From: Riemerella columbipharyngis
GTDB lineage: Bacteria; Bacteroidota; Bacteroidia; Flavobacteriales; Weeksellaceae
Length of the DNA stretch: 59,475 nucleotides
Assembly (NCBI RefSeq): GCF_900101995.1
Contig: NZ_FNAS01000015.1
Coordinates: 1-59,475 of the forward strand
Direction of reading: 5' to 3'
The notes beneath the pieces are model-generated. The model did not search any database. It was not told the origin of the DNA and saw nothing but the letters and a program-made list of their open reading frames with translations. A program made the position numbers and the translations under genes. This document shows, one piece after another, positions 54,782-59,475 of this stretch. Position 1 is the first letter of the stretch. Each line of letters starts with the position of its first letter.

Positions 54782-56224
54782 ATGAAATTACAAATTGCAA
54801 CTTTAGCTTTTGCTTTATCGCTACCTTTAGCGTTAAGTGCACAGGATTCTACAGTATCACATTCAGATAAGTATCCTAATACCTTTTCTTCAGGATCTGC
54901 AGACATCCACCCTTTTAATAATGATACTAGAAGATTTAATGATTGGTCTGTTTCTATAGGTGGAGGTGTACCGTTGGTGCAATCCGCAGATTTGACTTCA
55001 ATTAAAAACGGAAATGGTAAAAATGTATTTGGTTATTCTTCTTACCTAAGTTTAGATAAGGCGATTACGCACGCATTTGGTTTGAAATTACAATACGATA
55101 GAGGAGAAACTAGACAAGGTTTTTACAATACAAAAGATCATTCAGGAAGAGGATACGCGGCTAGAACACAATATGATGCTATCTCTATTTTAGGAGATGT
55201 TAACTTCTCAAATTTATTAAGAAGAGTAGATAACAAATCTCCTTATAGATGGGCATTACATGGGTATGCAGGTGTTGGAACCTTGGCGTATCGTGCTTAC
55301 TTGGCTCACAATGGTGGAGCACAAAAATTGATGACAGAAATTAAGCCATTTACTTTCCGCTCTATGTTTGGACAAGCTGGTACAGGGCTTAAGTATAAAA
55401 TATCTAATAGATTGGATCTTGAAGGAAGGTTAATGTATGTAGTAACAGGAGACGATGAATTTGATGGTGGAGGCGATCAATATAGTGTAGTAAATGAAAG
55501 AGAAGAACAAAATTCAGATGATTTCTTCAATGCTACATTAGGTTTGACATTTAAATTAGGCAAGCACGAAACAAATGTTATGTGGTATGATCCATTGCAA
55601 AATATTTACAGTAAATTAGATATTTTAGCAGATAATACTGTTGATGTGAAAGTTTGTAAAAATGGAGATAAAGATGATGATGGCGTTTGCGATGATTGGG
55701 ACAGACAGTTAGATACTCCTACGGGAGCAAGAGTAGATGGTGCAGGTGTAGCTCTTGATACTGATTTGGATGGAGTAATAGATCTTTATGATCAATGTGT
55801 TACAGTACCAGGACCTGTTGAAAACCACGGTTGTCCTGTACAATCTGAAGCTCCGGCATCACCAGTAAAAGAAACTGTTATGAATTTAGAAGGTATAGAA
55901 TTTGATTTTGATTCTTCTAAGATTTTAACATCTAACAAAACTATTCTTGATAATGCTGTTAATTATATAAATTCATCTACTAGCAATTTTAATGTAATTG
56001 GAGCTACAGATGATGCAGGATCTGTACCTTACAACCAAAAACTTTCCGAAAGAAGAGCTAATTCTGTAGTAAACTATTTGGTTAAAAATGGAGTGAAAGC
56101 AGATAGACTTCACGCTATAGGTAAAGGTAAAAATGATTTAAAATATCCTGAATGTAGACCTGTTTCTAAGTGTCCTGCATGGAAAAATAGAGCTAACAGA
56201 AGGGTTTACTTCGAAGCAAAATAA
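54782..56224 (+). CDS. OmpA family outer-membrane protein
   Basis: 480 residues: signal peptide (to about ALSAQ), barrel domain (about 30-275), thrombospondin-3 repeats (DKDDDGVCDDWDRQLDTP and DTDLDGVIDLYDQC) and a C-terminal OmpA domain (about 375-480) with IEFDFDSSKILTSNKTILDN, the NxxLSxRRA motif (YNQKLSERRANSVVNYL) and GKGKNDLKYPE. It links the outer membrane to peptidoglycan. Its gene is followed by a strong terminator. Likely abundant, as OmpA-type proteins are in this group. Confidence 0.93.
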   Translation: MKLQIATLAFALSLPLALSAQDSTVSHSDKYPNTFSSGSADIHPFNNDTRRFNDWSVSIGGGVPLVQSADLTSIKNGNGKNVFGYSSYLSLDKAITHAFGLKLQYDRGETRQGFYNTKDHSGRGYAARTQYDAISILGDVNFSNLLRRVDNKSPYRWALHGYAGVGTLAYRAYLAHNGGAQKLMTEIKPFTFRSMFGQAGTGLKYKISNRLDLEGRLMYVVTGDDEFDGGGDQYSVVNEREEQNSDDFFNATLGLTFKLGKHETNVMWYDPLQNIYSKLDILADNTVDVKVCKNGDKDDDGVCDDWDRQLDTPTGARVDGAGVALDTDLDGVIDLYDQCVTVPGPVENHGCPVQSEAPASPVKETVMNLEGIEFDFDSSKILTSNKTILDNAVNYINSSTSNFNVIGATDDAGSVPYNQKLSERRANSVVNYLVKNGVKADRLHAIGKGKNDLKYPECRPVSKCPAWKNRANRRVYFEAK

Positions 56225-56245
56225 ACCAAGAATTTTTCATCCAAT

Positions 56246-56280
56246 AAAAAGCTACGATATTTCGTAGCTTTTTTATTTTT
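56246..56280 (+). terminator. Terminator of the ompA-type gene
   Basis: AAAAAGCTACGA pairs perfectly with TCGTAGCTTTTT around a TATT loop and runs into T-rich sequence. Confidence 0.85.
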
Positions 56281-56299
56281 ATTTTTTTTATATTTACAA

Positions 56300-58204
56300 A
56301 TGCTTTCAAATCTAGAACAACAATTAGACAAAACCTTAAAAACATTTTGGGGCTATGATGCTTTTAGAAATTCTCAAAAAGATGTCATAATTAGTATTTT
56401 GTCGGGAATAGATACTTTGGCACTGATGCCTACTGGCGGTGGAAAATCTCTTTGCTATCAATTGCCGGCTGTTATTTTAGAAGGAACAGCATTGGTGATT
56501 ACACCACTATTGGCATTGATGAAAGACCAAGTTTTTCAGCTTAATAGTAGAGGGATACCGGCGGCTTTTATTAGTGCTGAAAATGATGATATAGAAAGGG
56601 AAGAAATATTTTCGAGATGCAAAGACGGACTCGTGAAGATACTGTTTGTCTCTCCGGAAAGACTTATGGATGAAGTGTTTTTGAGCAGAATAGAAGAAAC
56701 AGCATTGTCTTTCATTGCGGTAGATGAGGCTCATTGTATTTCTGAGTGGGGACAAGATTTTCGCCCAAGTTATCAAAACATTTTAGGTTTTAGGAAATTA
56801 TATCCGGATTTGTCCATCATAGCTCTTACTGCTACAGCGACACCAAAGGTAGTAGAGGATATTAAAGAGCGGTTGGGAATAAAAAAAGCTAATATTTTCA
56901 AAGAAAGTTTTCAGCGGAGTAATCTGAAAATATATACCGAAAAAATTTCAGATAAAAGTAAACATATTTATCATTTGCTAAAAAATAATTCGGAATATTC
57001 AGGGATTATCTATACGGCTACGAGGAAAGATGCAGAAAATCTTACCGTTTATCTTAAAGAAAGAGGGGTTGATAATGTAGATTACTATCACGCAGGTCTT
57101 AGTGTTTTTGATAAGAATGAAAGACAAAAAAGATGGCTGAGTTCACCGAATTTTGTACTTGTATCTACGAATGCTTTTGGAATGGGGATAGATAAAAATA
57201 ATGTTCGCTTTGTGATTCATTATTCGCCTCCGAGGTCTATAGAAAGCTATTATCAAGAGATAGGAAGAGCGGGAAGAGACGGGGGCTTAGCTTATACTTT
57301 TTTACTTTGGAACGAGGTAGAATTAGATAGTTTTGATCAGATGTTACAATACCAGATTCCCAATCGTAATGTTTTCAAAAATGTAGTAACCTGCCTTTAT
57401 TCAATGTTTCAGGTGGCGGATTTGGAGCAAAGTAATTATACTTTTCAGTTTGATGTTAATAGATTGCAAAGACAATCCAAAACACCTCTCTCTATGATCA
57501 AAAATATACTTAATTTTCTTCACAATCAGGAAATTATATATTATAATAATGTTAAAACAAAATCTACATTAAAGCTAAAACTAAGTTATGAAGAAGTGGA
57601 AACATTAGCCCTAAAGGATACTTATTTTTTAGAAGAGCTGTTGAGATGTCTTCCGGGATTTTCTCATCGAAAGGTTTATTTTTCTAATGAAATTTTATCT
57701 CAAAAATTAGGAACAAATATTTCTGCCCTAAAGGAGCGATTACTGGATTTGCAGAAGAAAGATTATTTGGAGTATATTGACGGATATGGTTCCAGCATAA
57801 AATTTTTGACTCCCAGAGATGATAAAAGTATGGCTGGAAAGTGGTGGCGAGTATTTTTTGAAATTCAGAAAAATAAAGTGCAGAAGTGGGAAGATATGAA
57901 GTTTTATATTCAAAATGAAGATTATTGCAAAATGAAAATGATTTTGTCTTACTTTGGCGAAAAAACGACTCAAAGCTGTGGAAAATGCTCTTATTGTGAA
58001 AGTAGTGGTGTTAAGGGGATCTTTGGAGATGATGATTTTATGGTGATTGTGAATCTGCTAAAAGAAAAACCTTGTACATTAGATGAACTCGCTGTGATGA
58101 TAAATTATCTCTCTAAGACTAAAATTTTAGATCATTTGAAAATACTTTTAGATGCCAAGAAAATCAAAATGCTTAATTATAAAACTTATACAATAAATTT
58201 ATGA
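56300..58204 (+). CDS. recQ: RecQ-type ATP-dependent DNA helicase
   Basis: 634 residues. The 3'-5' helicase works in recombination and repair. Motifs in order: FRNSQKDVI (motif 0), LALMPTGGGKSLCYQLP (Walker A), VDEAHCISEWGQDFRP (DEAH and the RecQ loop), LTATATPKV, STNAFGMGIDKNNVRFVIH and YYQEIGRAGRDGG (motif VI). The zinc-binding cysteines appear near 555-580 (CKMKMILSYFGE, then CGKCSYC). No HRDC domain is seen at the C-terminus. It overlaps fmt by four bases (ATGA), an unusual but clear coupling. Confidence 0.93.
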   Translation: MLSNLEQQLDKTLKTFWGYDAFRNSQKDVIISILSGIDTLALMPTGGGKSLCYQLPAVILEGTALVITPLLALMKDQVFQLNSRGIPAAFISAENDDIEREEIFSRCKDGLVKILFVSPERLMDEVFLSRIEETALSFIAVDEAHCISEWGQDFRPSYQNILGFRKLYPDLSIIALTATATPKVVEDIKERLGIKKANIFKESFQRSNLKIYTEKISDKSKHIYHLLKNNSEYSGIIYTATRKDAENLTVYLKERGVDNVDYYHAGLSVFDKNERQKRWLSSPNFVLVSTNAFGMGIDKNNVRFVIHYSPPRSIESYYQEIGRAGRDGGLAYTFLLWNEVELDSFDQMLQYQIPNRNVFKNVVTCLYSMFQVADLEQSNYTFQFDVNRLQRQSKTPLSMIKNILNFLHNQEIIYYNNVKTKSTLKLKLSYEEVETLALKDTYFLEELLRCLPGFSHRKVYFSNEILSQKLGTNISALKERLLDLQKKDYLEYIDGYGSSIKFLTPRDDKSMAGKWWRVFFEIQKNKVQKWEDMKFYIQNEDYCKMKMILSYFGEKTTQSCGKCSYCESSGVKGIFGDDDFMVIVNLLKEKPCTLDELAVMINYLSKTKILDHLKILLDAKKIKMLNYKTYTINL

Positions 58205-59148
58205 AACCTTTAAGAGTTATATTTTTTGGAACACCGGAATTTGCAAGGCATATATTAGAAGATATACATAAATCGTCTCACGAAGTAGCGGCAGTCGTTA
58301 CGGTAGCGGATAAGGCGAGTGGAAGGGGGCAGAAGGTAAATCAATCGCCGGTTAAACAATATGCTGTAGAACATAATTTACCTGTGTTTCAGCCGGAAAA
58401 ACTTAGAAATCCTGAGTTTCTTGATACCGTTAAAGCCATTGATGCAGATATTTTTGTAGTGGTTGCTTTTAGAATGATGCCAAAAGTTCTTTTTGAAATT
58501 CCTAAGTTGGGGACATTCAATCTGCACGCCTCTTTGTTGCCGGATTATAGAGGTGCGGCACCTATTAACTTTGCCATCATCAATGGAGAGACCAAAACAG
58601 GCGTTACCACATTTTTTATTAATGAAAAGATAGACGAAGGTAATATTTTGTTACAAAAAGAAATAGAAATCTCGGAAGATGAAAATGCAGGTGAACTTCA
58701 CGACAAACTAATGCATATAGGGGGAGAGCTGGTAGTGAAAACATTGGACGGCTTGTCCGAAGGGAGTATAGAAGAGAAGCCACAGCCTTATGTAGATCAT
58801 CCTAAAAATGCATATAAAATATTCAAAGAAGACACACAAATTGATTGGAATAAAGATAGCCAGAGTATTCATAATTTTATAAGGGGAATGTCTCCTTATC
58901 CCGCAGCTTATATTATATTTAGAATAGGCGATGAGGAGAAAATCCTCAAGATTTTTAAGGGGAGATGGGAAAGGATTGCACACGACAAGGCTGCCGGAGA
59001 ATTGGAAATTTCTAAACGCGAAATGAAAATCTATACCAGAGACGGTGTCTATTATCCTCTTGAACTTCAAGTGCAAGGAAAAAAACGAATGCTTTTAGCT
59101 GATTTCTTGAATGGTTTTCGGAATTTTGAAAATATTAGTATAAAGTAA
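58201..59148 (+). CDS. fmt: Methionyl-tRNA formyltransferase
   Basis: 315 residues. Fmt formylates initiator Met-tRNA using 10-formyl-tetrahydrofolate. RVIFFGTPEFARHIL opens the Rossmann-type domain, and FNLHASLLPDYRGAAPINFAI contains the folate-binding and catalytic block (Asn, His) with IDEGNILLQKE after it. The C-terminal OB-fold domain (about 205-315) binds tRNA. Its start overlaps the recQ stop. Confidence 0.95.
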   Translation: MKPLRVIFFGTPEFARHILEDIHKSSHEVAAVVTVADKASGRGQKVNQSPVKQYAVEHNLPVFQPEKLRNPEFLDTVKAIDADIFVVVAFRMMPKVLFEIPKLGTFNLHASLLPDYRGAAPINFAIINGETKTGVTTFFINEKIDEGNILLQKEIEISEDENAGELHDKLMHIGGELVVKTLDGLSEGSIEEKPQPYVDHPKNAYKIFKEDTQIDWNKDSQSIHNFIRGMSPYPAAYIIFRIGDEEKILKIFKGRWERIAHDKAAGELEISKREMKIYTRDGVYYPLELQVQGKKRMLLADFLNGFRNFENISIK

Positions 59149-59475
59149 ATTTTTATCAATAAAATTTAGACGGCTGATTTTTTTTCATTGGCTACTTAAA
59201 AGGGGGTATATTGTTGATGAAAATAAGAACATTCGTAGGGTTCTAAAGGAAAAACTTATGAAAATAGTATCGCAAGTTGTCAAGTAGGTAATGATATATT
59301 AAAATAAAAATTCAAGATAACTTAAGAAGATTTATAGTTTTGTAAATCACTATTAATCAATGAAAAAAAACAAGTATATATTGCCCATTCAAGAATTTTC
59401 GAGGCAAAATTTAGAGAAATTTTAGATCTATTTTGTATTAATATTAAAGCCCTAAATAAGTAATATTTTTGTGAT
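59149..59475. other. Terminal interval with a possible promoter and short broken frame
   Basis: TAGTTTTG at 59335-59342 matches TAnnTTTG. ATG at 59360 opens 21 codons including IQEFSRQNLEKF and then a stop; one extra T would continue it as LDLFCINIKALNK and a stop. It may be a decayed gene or chance. No other feature was seen. Confidence 0.3.

Overview
The window is AT-rich DNA from a member of the Bacteroidota, most likely class Flavobacteriia and the Chryseobacterium/Riemerella (Weeksellaceae) group. Support for this: promoters of the Bacteroidota type (TAnnTTTG at -7, sometimes with TTTG or TTG about 19-20 bases upstream), a six-gene alternative complex III operon, FISUMP-like and OmpA/thrombospondin-3 surface proteins, PorT-type barrels and QueH. 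I do not assign a species. No rRNA, tRNA, CRISPR array, transposase or integrase was recognised.

Bases 1-20365 are dominated by a surface-glycan locus. After the tail of a FISUMP-like protein and a leftward GT2 glycosyltransferase, a rightward gene string begins at a promoter near 2330. It carries a hexapeptide acyltransferase, neuB-neuC-neuA (synthesis and CMP activation of a sialic or related nonulosonic acid), a protein with the three sequence motifs of bacterial sialyltransferases, seven further glycosyltransferases, an acyltransferase-3 protein, a candidate polymerase split at a run of seven G, an MBOAT O-acyltransferase with a frameshifted SGNH-like partner, and a serine-acetyltransferase-like protein. 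A lipoprotein and a DUF502 membrane protein follow closely. No flippase or export gene is in view, so the locus probably continues elsewhere.

Bases 20366-30301 hold housekeeping and accessory genes: miaE, a DUF72 protein, a DUF975-like membrane protein, queH, and a TetR-TolC-EmrA-EmrB efflux operon with an operator-like set of palindromes in its promoter. Three decayed genes lie here: a membrane protein with its winged-helix partner, and a DUF4261 protein.

Bases 30302-39420 are the actABCDEF operon for alternative complex III, a quinol:electron-acceptor oxidoreductase. It ends at a terminator and no cytochrome oxidase genes follow.

Bases 39421-59475 are mostly core genes: a lipoprotein, apt, a YfgM-like protein, ribH, a membrane sulfatase of the LTA-synthase type, an aminotransferase, murB, an XRE regulator divergent from a barrel protein and a DUF2846-like lipoprotein, pnp, sppA, folK, two tandem OmpA-type barrel genes (the first lacking the OmpA domain), recQ and fmt.

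The most interesting signals are the sialylation module, the possibly phase-variable polymerase, the TetR operator, the group of broken genes at 22.7-25.4 kb, and the OmpA paralogue without its peptidoglycan-binding domain.
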